Source of the DNA: Bettongia penicillata ogilbyi
Lineage: Eukaryota; Chordata; Mammalia; Diprotodontia; Potoroidae
DNA: 64,000 nt
Direction: 5' to 3'
Assembly: GCA_023548195.1 (NCBI GenBank)
Contig: JAJHZJ010000061.1
Coordinates: forward strand, 5,658,373 to 5,722,372
Every line of letters begins with the position of its first letter. Position 1 is the first letter of the stretch. The translations under genes were made by a program, and so were the position numbers. The notes beneath the pieces are model-generated. The model ran no database searches. It saw only the letters and a list, made by a program, of their open reading frames with translations, and was not told the DNA's origin. This document shows positions 48,801 through 57,500 of this stretch, in pieces.

Positions 48801-51190
48801 GTAACGTTGTTACTCAGTTATTTCGGCTGCGCCTGACTTTTTGTGACTCCATTTGGGGTTTCTTTTTGGCAAAGATACTGGAGTGGTTTGCCATTTCTTT
48901 CTTCAGTTCATTTTACAGATGAGGAAACTGAGGGTTAAGTGGCTTGCCCAGAGTCACATAGCTAAAAAGTGTGTGAAGCCAGATTTGAACTAAGAAAGAT
49001 GAGTCTTCCTGACTCCAGGTCTAGCATTCTATCCGTTGCGCCACTTAGCTGCCCTAGTTGTCTTGTGATATAAATTGGCAAATTGTTTTATTCATTTATT
49101 TATGTAAATAATATAATTCTGAACCCAGTTTTTGTGTTTGACATGTGTACATATAGGTATGTATATGTTTATATACATATACACACATATGTATATGTAT
49201 TAAAAAAAATCTGATCTTATTATTTTCTCACTATGAAATTTTCACTCCAGCTATTCATTTTCAGTTTCTTTACTCTAGTTAAGCACTCTAGCTGCTCATT
49301 TCCTTCTTAGGAGAAGGAGATTCTGCTAACAGTCTAATAACAACACTGTTTATAAATAGGGGACTTCTATGTCCAAGTTTAATGATCACATAAATGACCT
49401 AAAAGATGCTTATTTTACTCCAACTGTAACAACTGGCTGTGTGATAGGGTATCTGAACAGACTAAGTAATTCCAGACTGAATCAAAAGATCTCTAATAAA
49501 ACATGCTTGATGACCATGTTCGAATGAACTAGTTATTATATCCACATAGACCACTGCTCTCAAATCCTCTTCAAAAGTTTGCGTAATTTGCTTGCATTTC
49601 AGAGCATGCTCTATTATACAAGTGTTATCCCACATTAAATGACAAACATAATGTAAAAGTGGATTTCAAACCCAGGATATTCCATAAATTGTTCTCCTTT
49701 AAGCTTACTGATTACACCGAAATCTTTTTCTATAAAATAAAACTGGGGGCAGCTAGGTGGCACAGTGAGTAGAGAACTATCCCTGGAGTCAGGAGGACCT
49801 AAGTTTAAATCCAGCCTCAAGACACTGGCTGTGTGACCTTGGGCAAGTCACCTAACCCTAATTACCTTGCCTCGCCCCAAAAAGAAACAACTAAAGATAC
49901 TTCTGATTTAACCTCATTAAATAATAGGTTTAAACCTTGGTTGCACAAACTACTGCAACATTGTCCGATTCTAACTCTTGCCACAACACTCAGATATTAC
50001 AAGAACCTCACCTTATATATGAATACATAACAAGTAACAGGCAAACAACATGGCCAAGTACTCATCTACTTAAAGATATGGAAAGGACTATAATTCCAGG
50101 TTGAATTTCTCAGTGCTTTCAACCTGCATCATCTTAGAGTAGTTTAGATGTGCTCCAGCCTTAGTCTATGAGATAAAGATTTAATACTGAGCTCATATTT
50201 TCTGGTCACCTGCCATAATGACAGAAATTTGCCATAAAAGGAAAAATCAGGACATAGCAAAAGTAAGGGAAAAAATATATTAGTCCAACTTTCAAGTTAG
50301 TAAGAGCTAGGTTCAAGGCCTGCCTCTGACAAATACTAGTCCTATAACCAAAGAACCAAGTTCTTCTCTACACCTAAGTGATAGATGAGCTTCCAAACCT
50401 GAAATTAACCACAACAATGAAATCTCAGGTTTAGAACGAAAAGGGGGTGGGGGGGTGGGGTGAGAGAGGGAAGGAGGGAGAGAAAAGAAAGGAGAAAGGG
50501 AAGAAAAAGAAGAGGAACTATACAAAATGAATAAGAATGGATGTAAGAATAAAGACAATTCCAATGATACCAACTTATAGAAACAAGTTGTTTAGATGTT
50601 TTTAAATGTTAAAAATTAGTATACTTAAAAATCTAATACTTAAAAGTCAATCTATAACCTTGGATAAAAAAATACATACTTCATTCATTTTGGCATCATC
50701 TGGTCCTTGGGCATCTTTTGTTTGTTTAATATTTTCTACCATCTTTCTGATAAAAGCATGACTGTTATTTTCATTTTTAGCCATTAAGATTTCCAGGATG
50801 AACCAGAGACATCTAAAAAAAAGTAAGAGAAAAGTGGGCCATAATGTTAACAATCTATCATCTAGTGATTTCCCAAAATAAATCCAGGAAAACCAAAAGC
50901 AAAACATCTAAGAATCTTCAAGAAATTATGGTAAAGAAAAAAAGGTCCACTAAACATAAACACATAAACCACTTAAACACAGACTAGTAATGAGAATATA
51001 AATCCTTCTGAGTTATTCCAAAGAATACTGACAGAGCTAAAAGGGAGTATGGGGTGGGTCAGATAAAAGTCTTACTCTTTCACATCTTTAAGTTGTTCAA
51101 TGTCCTGGACTTTCACATAATCTGGGTCATGTGCCAAAAGGTGAATAGTGTAAGGAACAACATATTCTGGTAGGAGTGATAATAACTTTT
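27784..51190 (-). CDS. PDS5B: PDS5B, last ten coding exons (gene continues past the right edge)
   Basis: PDS5B binds the cohesin ring in the nucleus with WAPL and sororin and controls cohesin release and sister-chromatid cohesion. Ten exons join in frame on the minus strand: 51190-51076, 50812-50680, 47954-47835, 45594-45532, 44617-44472, 41902-41797, 37836-37400, 37305-37198, 34721-34580 and 27819-27784. They total 1406 nt and encode about 467 residues plus TGA. All visible junctions use GT-AG and the phases match. The product follows recalled human PDS5B (about 1447 aa) from the [13 protein letters not shown] segment to the end, so this is roughly the last third. It carries the end of the HEAT-like helical region and then a disordered acidic/basic tail with two AT-hooks (GRRGRPPK at 37576-37599 and RRGRPPK at 37230-37250). 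The tail is long and ends differently from that of the paralogue PDS5A, so PDS5B is the better match. The upstream two thirds lie outside the window. Confidence 0.97.
28940..29260 (+). repeat. L2-type LINE 3' end (PDS5B intron)
   Basis: 'tagaatgtgagctctttgag', 'tatcccagagcttagcattt' and 'ctcataaatgctttt' mark a decayed L2 3' end, antisense to the host gene. Confidence 0.6.
29780..30109 (-). mobile_element. L2-clade LINE, left part
   Basis: 'aagttgtgctttgaaggact', 'gcagagatgaggaacact', 'ggggcttttaaaaccaagtt' and 'tgttttatccta' follow the inverted L2 order. The element is split by a DNA transposon and resumes with 'caggcaacaggaag' at 30381. Confidence 0.6.
30110..30372 (+). mobile_element. Small hAT-like element inserted in L2
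   Basis: Contains 'gattcataatctggggacc', 'ttgtgaacttggatgggg', 'taactgaaattgagcatct' and 'cttcaccatactgccaaa'. The last parallels the copy at 17861-18040. Flanking octamers 'ttatccta' (30102-30109) and 'ctatccta' (30373-30380) match at 7 of 8, as expected for a hAT target duplication. An A-run near the right end is a later expansion. Confidence 0.8.
30381..30850 (-). mobile_element. L2-clade LINE, continuation
   Basis: 'caggcaacaggaagtaaaat', 'gactactgcaagaattcagg' and 'gttttgaacatattgaattt' continue the inverted L2 cut at 30109. Confidence 0.65.
31885..32600 (-). mobile_element. L2-clade LINE, internally deleted
   Basis: 3' end in inverted form ('aatcaatcaacaagtactta', 'gtagtttatagtctaacat'), then a jump to the 5'-ward landmarks 'attgtcaaatgctgcaggag' and 'aagagatcactggtac'. 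The middle found in the 33.2-34.3 kb copy is missing. Confidence 0.7.
33220..34290 (-). mobile_element. L2-clade LINE with recognisable reverse transcriptase remnants
   Basis: The minus strand encodes [15 protein letters not shown], where L2 elements have a YADD-type catalytic box, then [20 protein letters not shown]. Downstream comes [17 protein letters not shown] in one frame and [13 protein letters not shown] in another, showing a frameshift in the conserved LDYCNSLLTGLP-like segment. The catalytic Tyr/Ala are replaced (CPDD). Inactive. Confidence 0.85.
34580..34721 (-). CDS. PDS5B: PDS5B penultimate coding exon (acidic tail)
   Basis: 142 bp; the first base completes Val. It encodes [20 protein letters not shown], then [16 protein letters not shown] and an acidic EEEEVSTIT end. 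The donor is GTATGTG, phase 0. It is Ser/Glu-rich with a Ser-Ser-Pro site and matches the tail of human PDS5B with scattered changes. Confidence 0.95.
35060..35395 (+). repeat. MIR-type SINE and L2 3' tail
   Basis: 'gtaaggcagaaagagcaaag', 'gactatgggcaaataacttc' resembles MIR in plus orientation. 35320-35395, with 'gtgctcaataaatgtttgct', resembles a 3' LINE/MIR tail. Confidence 0.6.
37198..37305 (-). CDS. PDS5B: PDS5B exon with second AT-hook
   Basis: 108 bp; its first base completes Arg and it ends GT| of a split Val. It encodes [18 protein letters not shown], then the AT-hook RRGRPPK (37230-37250) and [11 protein letters not shown]. Donor GTAAGT is consensus. The acceptor CCAAAGCAG has a poor pyrimidine tract, consistent with the very short upstream intron. 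Compared with recalled human sequence, the AT-hook has Pro-Pro-Lys where human has Pro-Ser-Lys, which makes it a more canonical hook. Confidence 0.95.
37400..37836 (-). CDS. PDS5B: PDS5B large tail exon with first AT-hook
   Basis: 437 bp starting in phase 0 ([16 protein letters not shown]) and ending AG| of Arg. It encodes the [17 protein letters not shown] segment and the [16 protein letters not shown] segment. The AT-hook GRRGRPPK follows at 37576-37599, then a lysine/proline stretch ([13 protein letters not shown]), an acidic run of seven Glu, and the [10 protein letters not shown] end. AT-hooks bind the minor groove of AT-rich DNA, so this exon supplies part of the chromatin-contacting tail. 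Acceptor TTTTCAG, donor GTGGGT. The following intron is only 94 nt. Confidence 0.97.
37837..38269. other. PDS5B intron sequence, nothing identified
   Basis: AT-rich intron between the large tail exon and the tandem-donor exon. No repeat recognised in this part. Confidence 0.4.
38270..38430 (-). repeat. MIR-type SINE fragment
   Basis: 'aagtcacagttacacaacta', 'gaggcaagatttgagattgg' and 'ccagtcctctagccacta' follow the inverted MIR order. Confidence 0.65.
38431..41115. other. PDS5B intron, nothing identified
   Basis: About 2.7 kb of AT-rich intron with short homopolymers and no recognised element or conserved frame. Confidence 0.4.
41120..41690 (+). mobile_element. L1-related LINE 3' UTR fragment
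   Basis: 'tttttatggtagccccaaac', 'tttgggaaatggctaaacaa' and 'gcagtaagaaattatgaaat' match the 3' region of a widespread marsupial LINE. Antisense to PDS5B, ending about 110 bp from the tandem-donor exon. Confidence 0.65.
41797..41902 (-). CDS. PDS5B: PDS5B exon with tandem 5' splice sites
   Basis: 106 bp; the first base completes Arg, then [20 protein letters not shown] and [15 protein letters not shown]. The right end is AAAG|G and the preferred left end is AGA|GTGAGA, which keeps the Val-Arg found in human PDS5B. A second donor, CTT|GTAAGA, lies exactly 6 nt upstream at 41803 and is arguably closer to the consensus; using it would remove Val-Arg without a frame change. Confidence 0.93.
42240..42990 (-). 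mobile_element. L2-clade LINE fragment
   Basis: Inverted 3' end ('tttactgagcatctatcatc', 'cccccaaagaacttatttt') followed by a decayed interior ('gagacctgtttcagtagttc', 'ggcatgaacctaagttc'). Confidence 0.55.
43682..43839 (+). mobile_element. Small DNA transposon, decayed
   Basis: Begins 'cagaggtgccagactt' and ends 'aacttgataacactg', imperfect inverted ends. Internal 'aattgggaataaaataaata' and 'tgttaatttgtggttttcta' are typical of a marsupial MITE whose terminal motif is 'cagaggtgtcaaact'. Assigned by recalled pattern only. Confidence 0.55.
43845..44195 (-). repeat. Two adjacent MIR-type fragments
   Basis: First 'catttgcccaaagtcacaca' (43861 onwards), then a longer inverted MIR with 'cctactctgtgccaagaact', 'ttttagagatgaggaaaatg' and 'gacacacagctcctgagtgt'. 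Confidence 0.75.
44472..44617 (-). CDS. PDS5B: PDS5B exon ([16 protein letters not shown]...)
   Basis: 146 bp, beginning in phase 0 and ending AG| of a split Arg codon. It encodes [20 protein letters not shown] and then a Ser-rich stretch ([17 protein letters not shown]). The sequence is hydrophilic and Ser/Lys-rich, so probably disordered; SP dipeptides could be phosphorylation sites (inference). The acceptor is TATTTCAG; the donor GTGTGTATG is weaker than consensus. Confidence 0.95.
45532..45594 (-). CDS. PDS5B: PDS5B 63-bp exon ([21 protein letters not shown])
   Basis: A 63-bp exon of 21 codons, phase 0 on both sides, flanked by TACTTTTAG and GTACAT. It encodes [15 protein letters not shown] and then FFTPGK, at the start of the proline- and lysine-rich linker that follows the structured region. 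It is short and in frame, so skipping would keep the downstream frame. Confidence 0.95.
46000..47310 (-). mobile_element. L2-clade LINE, long inverted copy in PDS5B intron
   Basis: Full landmark order: 'gctaggcactgtgtggcagg', 'ctcaagcagcttacattcaa', 'gaacattccaggcatgacaa', 'gagtcactgtagcttcttga', 'ttttggacatgctgaacttc', 'acattgtgaaatgctgtaaa', 'gctattaagagacagttgct'. Same strand as the host gene. No intact reading frame. Confidence 0.8.
47344..47526 (+). mobile_element. Small hAT-like non-autonomous element
   Basis: Near-perfect inverted ends: 'caggggtggggaacctg' at the left and 'caggttcctcacccctt' at the right. Internal 'aaacaaatccttttattaag' and 'attctgtgaaatttggattc' match the copy at 22119-22259. 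The adjoining L2 ends just before it. Confidence 0.85.
47835..47954 (-). CDS. PDS5B: PDS5B exon ([16 protein letters not shown]...)
   Basis: 120 bp, exactly 40 codons, phase 0 at both ends. It encodes [20 protein letters not shown] and ends ...ARFFTQPDK. The donor is a consensus GTAAGT; the acceptor is TATTATAG, with a weak pyrimidine tract. Skipping this exon would stay in frame. Confidence 0.96.
48270..48440 (-). repeat. MIR-type SINE fragment
   Basis: 'catgaggaaactgaggcca', 'gagaggcagggttaaaacc' and 'gtcttctgactcatagttc' are the inverted MIR landmarks. Confidence 0.8.
48480..48740 (+). repeat. L2-type LINE 3' end
   Basis: 'gactgtaagcttcttgaggg', 'acacttagcacagtgcctga' and 'acattcgatacatgcttttt' follow the L2 3' end order in plus orientation. 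Confidence 0.75.
48810..49057 (-). mobile_element. tRNA-derived marsupial SINE
   Basis: Near full-length inverted copy: 'gactccatttggggtttctt', 'gatactggagtggtttgcca', 'acagatgaggaaactgaggg', 'cttcctgactccaggtctag', 'gcgccacttagctgccc'. No clear target duplication seen. Confidence 0.92.
49138..49204 (+). repeat. TA/TATG simple repeat
   Basis: Interrupted 'atatgtttatatacatatac' type repeats ending with an A-run. Confidence 0.75.
49745..49893 (+). mobile_element. Short tRNA-derived SINE (truncated-tail subtype)
   Basis: 'gggggcagctaggtggcaca' head, 'gtttaaatccagcctcaaga' and 'gaccttgggcaagtcaccta', then 'ccttgcctcgccccaaaaag' in place of the long tail seen in the other copies. This looks like a separate SINE subfamily with a short 3' region. 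Confidence 0.88.
50440..50525 (+). repeat. Purine-rich tract in PDS5B intron
   Basis: G-run followed by GA/GGA-rich sequence ('gggaaggagggagagaaaag'), about 160-240 bp from the exon at 50680. On the host strand it is pyrimidine-rich, but it lies downstream of that exon's donor. Confidence 0.7.
50680..50812 (-). CDS. PDS5B: PDS5B exon ([17 protein letters not shown]...)
   Basis: 133 bp; its first base completes the Glu codon split from the previous exon, and 44 full codons follow. It encodes [20 protein letters not shown] and ends ...DDAKMNE. The acceptor is TTTTTTTAG and the donor GTATGT. The reading frame is open throughout and matches recalled mammalian PDS5B almost residue for residue. 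Confidence 0.95.
51076..51190 (-). CDS. PDS5B: PDS5B exon: end of HEAT-like region ([10 protein letters not shown]...)
   Basis: 115 bp; enters with two bases of a split codon and leaves with two (GA|A = Glu). It encodes [19 protein letters not shown] and then a [18 protein letters not shown] segment, as in the helical-repeat part of the family. The acceptor is TTTTTCAG after a long pyrimidine tract; the donor is GTAAGA. The intron to the next exon is only 263 bp. No further coding exon is visible between here and 64000, so the upstream intron is longer than 12.8 kb. Confidence 0.95.
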
Positions 51191-51239
51191 CTGAAAAAGA
51201 AAAAAGGGAGGAAAGACAATTTGGTTTAGAAGGCAAAAG

Positions 51240-51310
51240 ATACATATGTGTATGTGTGCACACACACAGTGAGTATACATATATACATATATACACATAT
51301 ATATATTTGA
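51240..51310 (+). repeat. CA/TA simple repeat
   Basis: 'gtgtgcacacacacagtgag' and 'catatatacatatatacaca', about 50 bp upstream (host sense) of the first visible PDS5B exon's acceptor. Confidence 0.8.
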
Positions 51311-53635
51311 CATTAAACATTCCTCAACTGACATGAAAATAGGGTGTGACACCTATTAGGTTAAAACACAGCTGTGCACAGCCCAAGCTATGCACAGCTA
51401 TGTCTCTCCTTCTGTATTTCAACAATATGAACGTAGCAAAATATAACTGAAAGTGCACGGATTCATGGCTTACATGTACATGAGTTTAATTTAAAAAAAT
51501 AATCATAATAATGAAGCCTACCTTCTTAATAAAGTCTCATACCCTGATGAGCAAAAAACCTATGAAGTTAATGTTTCTTCTGGCTTGGATTGTTCACAAA
51601 TAAATTAAGGACCGGGGTCTATGAAAATATGCCATTTTTAATTGGAAAAGGGATGGATACATTGTGAAACTATGGCCCTTTCTTAAATATTTATTCCCTC
51701 TTTTTGCCTCAAACTCACTGGCTGATATCAGGCCTATAAAAAGGTTTTTTTGTTTGTTTGTTTGTTTTGAGATGCCACAGTACAGAATTTGAGATTCAGA
51801 GTGAGAAATGTACCTTTGGACATGGCTAATGAGTGGATTTCTTTTGTTTACACTTATTTGTTACAAAGGTGTTTTAAATGAAGAAAGCGGGGATTTGGGA
51901 AGAGAAGGTGAAGCACTGATGATGCCAAAAGGGAAAAAAAAAGCCCATTAAAGAAGCATTTAAACAAAAATGTGGAGAGGAAAGAAAGAATTCAGGAGTC
52001 ACAGATAAACATGACAGCTTTGAAGCTGACAAAACTATGCTTTAAAAAATTCAAGTTGCATATAATGATCATGATTTCATAGATGATTCTCTTTTTCTGT
52101 TCATCTGTGTATATGAAAATGCTCATATATATATGTCATAATGTCATAACAATGACAACAAAATTAATGTCTGCTAAGGGACAGGTGAGGGCAAACATGG
52201 GCCTTGCCCTTCACTGTAACTCAGCTACGGGGACTGTTCAGATCCTAGGGAAAGGATTCAATTCTCTAACAACTTTTAAAGTACCTTCTTATTGGGAGTG
52301 GTCTCACCATTATGGTAGTATTCTAAATCTGAAAGATTATTTGGGGTCCAAGGAAATAGCACTAATGAAAGAGGGAGAGAATTGTTTTGGTTCATGAGCT
52401 CAATGTGCATTGGTTTTTAAAAAATCTACTCTACATTGGGAAAAAATGATGCCTTGATCTAATCTAAAGTAATCTCTCAAGGTACAATATATTTGGAGTG
52501 AAGTTCAGAATTAATGGCAGTGGATGTGAATCCATCTTTCAAACAATCTTGATAACTTGTGGTCAATGTTGTCAGATATAATCAGATCATCGCTAGTACC
52601 TTAAGTGACCAATGAAGAGCTCAGACAAGAAATACAAATATCAGCACTGCAATTTTGTTGTTTACTTGTGTTCATATTATTAATATTATCATCAACCATA
52701 GCTCCTTCACAGGCATCTTTTTAAGCCACCTGTCCATTTTGTGAGGACTAAAGCTAAACTAGACAAAATTATCCTTAATTAGGCACAAGCAAATCATTAT
52801 ACATTAAATTAAGTAAATGAGAGGCAGAGTCACTGTTACTCTCTTTGCTTTGTGGAGCTAGTTCCTCATTTTTAGAATACCTGAGTTACAATAATAGACA
52901 GAAGACCATCTCACATACAGAACAAATGAGGGCACCCAGGTCAACCTACAGATGATTATTAATGATCAGGCTTATTTAAACAATAAAAACAAACAAAAAT
53001 TCCCATAATACGTTCTGGCAACCTCAGTGGATTTTCATGTGAACACTCTAAGGAGCACATATAATATCTGAGATCAGTGATCCAGTTCAATTCTCTCATT
53101 TTACAGATGAAGAAGCAGTTTCAGAGAGGAAAAAGTCACCACTACTTAGTAGAATTATGTTATACAACTTCATCATAGGATCCCAAATCCCAATAATCTT
53201 TTTACTATATAAAACTAAATTAAAAAACACTCCTATGCCAGCCCTTATTCCTAACTTACTGTCTATTGTTGGTATCATAATTTTGCCATTCATCCAGTGT
53301 CAAAAGGTCTGAGTTTTCTTTAATTCTTTCTTTTATCACCACTTCGTGCAATAAGCTGTCAAGTACTGTTGGTTCTGCCTTTGCATTTTTTTTTACCTTG
53401 CTTTTAATCCTATCATCCTAATAATGGCATAATCATGTAGACTAGAGGCCTGCCACACACCCATTTGCCAACACTTCCCCTCCAACAGATTAAAATATAA
53501 TTAGGAAATATTTAATAAATACAAATACAAAAGAACACAAATAATGTGATTTTCTACAGCAATAAATAATCTGCTGCAAGTATCCTTACATATGGTTTTG
53601 TGGCCCCATTTCTATTTGAGTTTGACTAGTCAATT
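51311..53635. other. PDS5B large intron, mostly unidentified
   Basis: A (TTTG)n-like run lies near 51749-51768 and a possible MIR scrap ('ttttacagatgaagaagcag') near 53098. No coding exon recognised. Confidence 0.4.
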
Positions 53636-53639
53636 ATGT

Positions 53640-53890
53640 AACAGCCTCTCAACTGATACGCTTTCCACCCTCTCTCCAACTCCACTGTGAAAGTAATCTG
53701 ATTACATCACATTCTGACTCAAAAGCTTTCACTGGTTGCCCTAATGAAATAAAATATTAATATCAAATTATAAAATTCTTTCTCCAAAGAAATAAAATAA
53801 TAACATCACAGCCTGGCATTCAAAGTCCTTCATAATCTGATTCCAACTTGTCCTTCCAGTTTTATGTATACTACCTTGGTTTATAAAATC
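53640..53890 (+). repeat. LINE fragment (L2/CR1-type 3' region)
   Basis: 'tgattacatcacattctgac', 'aaaagctttcactggttgcc' and 'ttcaaagtccttcataatct' follow the same order as plus-strand LINE sequence elsewhere in marsupials. Confidence 0.55.
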
Positions 53891-54659
53891 TATACTACAC
53901 ACAATTAAACAAGTAACACTGTTTCAATTGATTGCTTCATTTTGCAACTGAAAAAAAGTTACTCTGAATCCACAATTAAAGAGGCAGGGAAAAGAGAGAT
54001 TGATAATTAAAACAAACATTTCTTAGTTAAGCATCATCCATCAAGCAGGAGGCAGGCATCAGGAACCCAGAAGTAGGAGGAAAGGGGAATTTTAGTGATA
54101 TGTCTGGGGAATTTTAGTGATATGTCTGTATTGTCATTCAAAGACTTATCTTCATGATAAAAATTATTCAATCCAGGAGATTAGAGGAGTGGCTTCTGGT
54201 TTAAATAGGAAAGGGCATCCCCTCAAGGTCCAGAATAAAACATTAGGTGACATTACTGGGGCTGGAATTAAGGGTTAGGAGGTTTCAACCTTTAGAATGC
54301 TTAAAGTTCTGAGTCATGTATAATAATCAAATTATTCCTGAATCTTGTCCTGCTTTCTCCTTTTCTTCGTATTTTGTGCATATGCCTTATATTGGCTTAT
54401 ACCACAAAAAATTTACATATATGGTCCCAACAAAAGATTTACAAGTAAGGTAGTCAAGTATCATCTCTACTCTTTAGATTAAAAAAATGAGGCTCAAATA
54501 AATTATTTAATGTCTCTATAGAAAACAACTAATAACTCTCAGAACAAGAAACTAGCTGGGGGGGGGGGATTAGGGGGAAAGGCAGAGAGACTGATTGCTG
54601 AGGATACAAATTTAAAAAAAAAAAAAAATCCATCCAGACCTTGCCTTCATGGAGCAACA

Positions 54660-54905
54660 GTCAATAAAGTGGCACAGTGGATTAAGAATGGGGTCGAGTC
54701 TGGAAGAAGAACTGAGTTCAAGTTGGACCTAAGACATGTATTAGCTGTGTGACTCTACCTAGTCAAGTCACTGTATGCCTGAGTTTTCTCAGTTGTAAAA
54801 TGGGGATTTTAAGAATAACTATCTCACAGGGCTGTAGTGAGATCAAAAGAAACAGTCAAGCGTTTAGCAAACAGTAGGCACTTAAATGCTTGTTCCTTTC
54901 GTTGT
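54660..54905 (+). mobile_element. MIR-related tRNA SINE
   Basis: 'aagtggcacagtggattaag' head, 'gttcaagttggacctaagac', 'tctcagttgtaaaatgggga', 'tcacagggctgtagtgagat' and 'acagtaggcacttaaatgct'. Close to full length for a MIR-type element. Confidence 0.85.
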
Positions 54906-54922
54906 CCCATTTATACTCCAGA

Positions 54923-55020
54923 GTAGGCCTGCGCAACTTTTTGGCCCGAAGGATTTCCTCTACATACAGGCCTTTAGTGTGCCGCAAGCAACCCAAGGGC
55001 TGCAAGTTGTACAGGCCTGC
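54923..55020 (+). mobile_element. Tiny DNA transposon (98 bp) with 17-bp inverted ends
   Basis: Left end 'gtaggcctgcgcaactt' and right end 'aagttgtacaggcctgc' are inverted repeats matching at 14 of 17 bases. GC-richer interior ('ttggcccgaaggatttcc'). No coding capacity. It resembles Charlie-type MITEs by its ends only. Confidence 0.7.
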
Positions 55021-55059
55021 TGCTCTAGAGAATTTAATGTTCTTTATTCACTATTAAAT

Positions 55060-55860
55060 ACATTAATTAGACTGACAGCTAAGTGTTTTAAGTTTCCCAT
55101 ACTTCTGCTTCCCCTCTTCTATCTTGCTTTTCCTACTCAAGACTCCTCCCTATCTAGTTTCAATACTGCCACTGCCCTGTTCCCTTTTTCTTTTCTTCCC
55201 TTTAGTTTTTTGTTTTTTTGCTATCCTGCTCACAACATGCCTTCAACACTGCCCCCTCTTATTACTTACACAGTCACTATCCTAGGTCAGGCTTTCATCT
55301 CCTCCTCTAGACTAAAACTAACCTTGTCCAAATTCGATTTCCCTGCTTCATCTCTCCTGCCACTCCAACCCACCTACTACTAGCTCCCAAAGTGACTCAG
55401 GGTTAACCATGCCAGCCAGCACCTTTGGGGTTTCTGGGAACTTCTAAAATAAAATACAAATTCCTTCATCTGTCATCTAAAGTTCTTTGCAACCTGGTCT
55501 CTTCTATCTTTCCAGTCTCTTTACATGCTTATTTGCCCTTCCTCACCTATGACTTTCTTCCAGCTCCACACTTTTGCCTTGGCTCCCCCCATGTCTGAAA
55601 TGCTCTTGTCCCTTACTGTCTTCCTTTAGAATCCTTGGCTTCCTACAAAACATAGTTAAAATGCCACCTTTTGTAGAACATCCTTCCTAGCCCAGTGGCT
55701 AGTGCCTGCCTTCTCTAAGTCTACCTTCTTCTATCTATGCCTTTTGTATTTTATATTTCTATTTTATATATATATTTCTTCCATTTCCTCCATTAGGCTA
55801 TAAGCTCCCTAAGGACAAAATAACAGGGAGCCACTGAAGTTTACTGAGTAACAGCAGACA
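55060..55860 (+). mobile_element. L2/CR1-type LINE fragment
   Basis: Pyrimidine-rich run with 'aaatacaaattccttcatct', 'tttgcaacctggtctcttct', 'ccttggctccccccatgtct', 'tgccaccttttgtagaacat' and 'ggctataagctccctaagga', the order of a LINE 3' half. Confidence 0.65.
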
Positions 55861-56139
55861 GGGAGAAACGTACCCAGTATAGGAGTCTAGGGGTGCAGCT
55901 TGGTAGAAAATGACTGAGATTGATGCCCTGGGCTCCCTCCTTATATGGAGGATCTAGGGGGAACTCTTCATTGTCTACCTCCCAATCTCTTAAACTAGAG
56001 GGTACACCAGCAGCAAGGGATTACTAAGGAGATTTGAGATTCAAGGTTGATGTGATCTTGAAGGATGATGAGATTCCGGAGGGCAAAATGAAGTCCAAGA
56101 GAGCAGTCAAGTGGTAAATAAAGGTCTCCAGGGATGCCA

Positions 56140-56168
56140 AAAACAAACAAACAAATAAATAAATAAAT
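56140..56168 (+). repeat. (AAAC)n/(AAAT)n simple repeat
   Basis: 'aaacaaacaaacaaataaat' followed by further AAAT units; possibly an old A-rich retroposon tail. Confidence 0.8.
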
Positions 56169-56364
56169 CTGGCCTGACCTCTGGGACTCCATCCCAGCAG
56201 AAGCCACCAGTGATACTATTACCTTGGACATGAACTTGGTAGGACCAATCCTAAATAGTACTTGCACTAGATTACAAATCTAACTCTCCTACCTACTCAG
56301 GGGAGTTTTTGGGAAAGAGGTCAATATCCTGAGGTGTTTAAGGAGGGGAAAAGAGAATGTTTGT

Positions 56365-56432
56365 AATTATATACCTACACATATGGGTGCCTGTGTATAT
56401 GTATATGTGTATATATGCACACATGGGGGAGA
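56365..56432 (+). repeat. TA/TG simple repeat followed by a purine-rich tract
   Basis: 'gtatatgtatatgtgtatat' grading into 'gggggagaggggtggagg'. Confidence 0.7.
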
Positions 56433-57059
56433 GGGGTGGAGGGCTAAAGAGAAGAGAGGGAGAAAGAGACAATATCCTTCTGTAAAAACTAATTTAATGA
56501 TAAGTGGTTAAATGGACCAGGAGGCATTAGTTGATGGCTTCCTAACAAACAGAGGGGGTTCCAGAGATAGCAAAAAAGACACTCCAACCCCATGACAGAG
56601 TGAGGTCAAAGCATACAGAACAGCAAGCAAGCTAGTATGGCTGGACTATAGAGTGCTTAAAGATGTCAAATAATGAAGGTCTGATGTGTTGTATTAAAAG
56701 TATGATCAAAAATCAATATGAAATGTCAAATCTCACTTACTGTTTCATGACCTTAGGAAAATATAAATGAAAAGGACTTGTTTTATTGGAAAATCTAATA
56801 AACATAGACTAAAGGTCTGTTATGGGCACAAAAGATATTAAAATATTATTTAAGCCTATTATGAGGGAAGAAATAATTCTTGCCTTAATATGGTCGCAGA
56901 ATAGCCAAGCAGTTCAATGAAACTCAGACTTATTAAGACATTAATTGTGTGAGGCACTGGGAACACAAAAGAAGGAAACAAAATTGTCCTTCCATTTAAG
57001 GACTTCTTATTCTATAGGAATCGAAGCATGTATTTAACAGCATGTATTTAAAGCATTCT

Positions 57060-57412
57060 ATGCTATTTCCTAGTTAGAAATGAAGATCCAATCTAAGACA
57101 ACTCCAAAAATTGGAAAATGCCATCCACACCAAGAAAAAGAACTATGAAATCTGAATGCAGATTGAAGCATACTATTTGCTCTTTTTGTTTGTTTCATCT
57201 TTCTGTGGTTTCTCCCATTGGTTCTAATTCTTCTTTACAACATGACCAATGTGAAAATATATTTAGTATGAATGTATACACATAGCCTATATCAGATTGC
57301 ACACTGTCTTGGGGAGAAAGGAGGAAAGGGAGGGGGAGAAAATTTAGAACCCAAAATTTTTGGAAGTGAATGAAAACTAATAATAAGTATTTTTGTTTTT
57401 TAAAGAAAGAAG
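57060..57412 (+). mobile_element. L1-related LINE 3' end
   Basis: 'aaaaagaactatgaaatctg', 'cagattgaagcatactattt', 'acaacatgaccaatgtgaaa', 'tagcctatatcagattgcac' and 'gggagaaaatttagaaccca' are the 3' UTR landmarks of a marsupial L1-type LINE. The last is shared with 63950-63970. Confidence 0.8.
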
Positions 57413-57414
57413 TG

Positions 57415-57500
57415 AAGATCATAGAATCTCAGAGCTCAGAGAGACTTCAAGAGGTCATCTAGTCCAATGTGAGCAGAAATCTCCTCTAAAACATATTCTT
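57415..57500 (-). repeat. MIR-like fragment
   Basis: 'catagaatctcagagctcag' and 'gaggtcatctagtccaatgt' match the short inverted MIR-related segment common in this window. Confidence 0.6.

Noticed and set aside
49745..49800. Possible tRNA gene at the SINE head
   Set aside because: The tRNA-like promoter boxes belong to the SINE; a full cloverleaf is not evident and the same head recurs in other SINE copies.
52083..52397. 104-codon plus-strand frame in the PDS5B intron
   Set aside because: No conserved motif, and antisense to the host gene.
54886..55383. 165-codon plus-strand open frame
   Set aside because: It runs from a SINE tail through a MITE into pyrimidine-rich LINE sequence. It spans three unrelated repeats, so it is not a gene.
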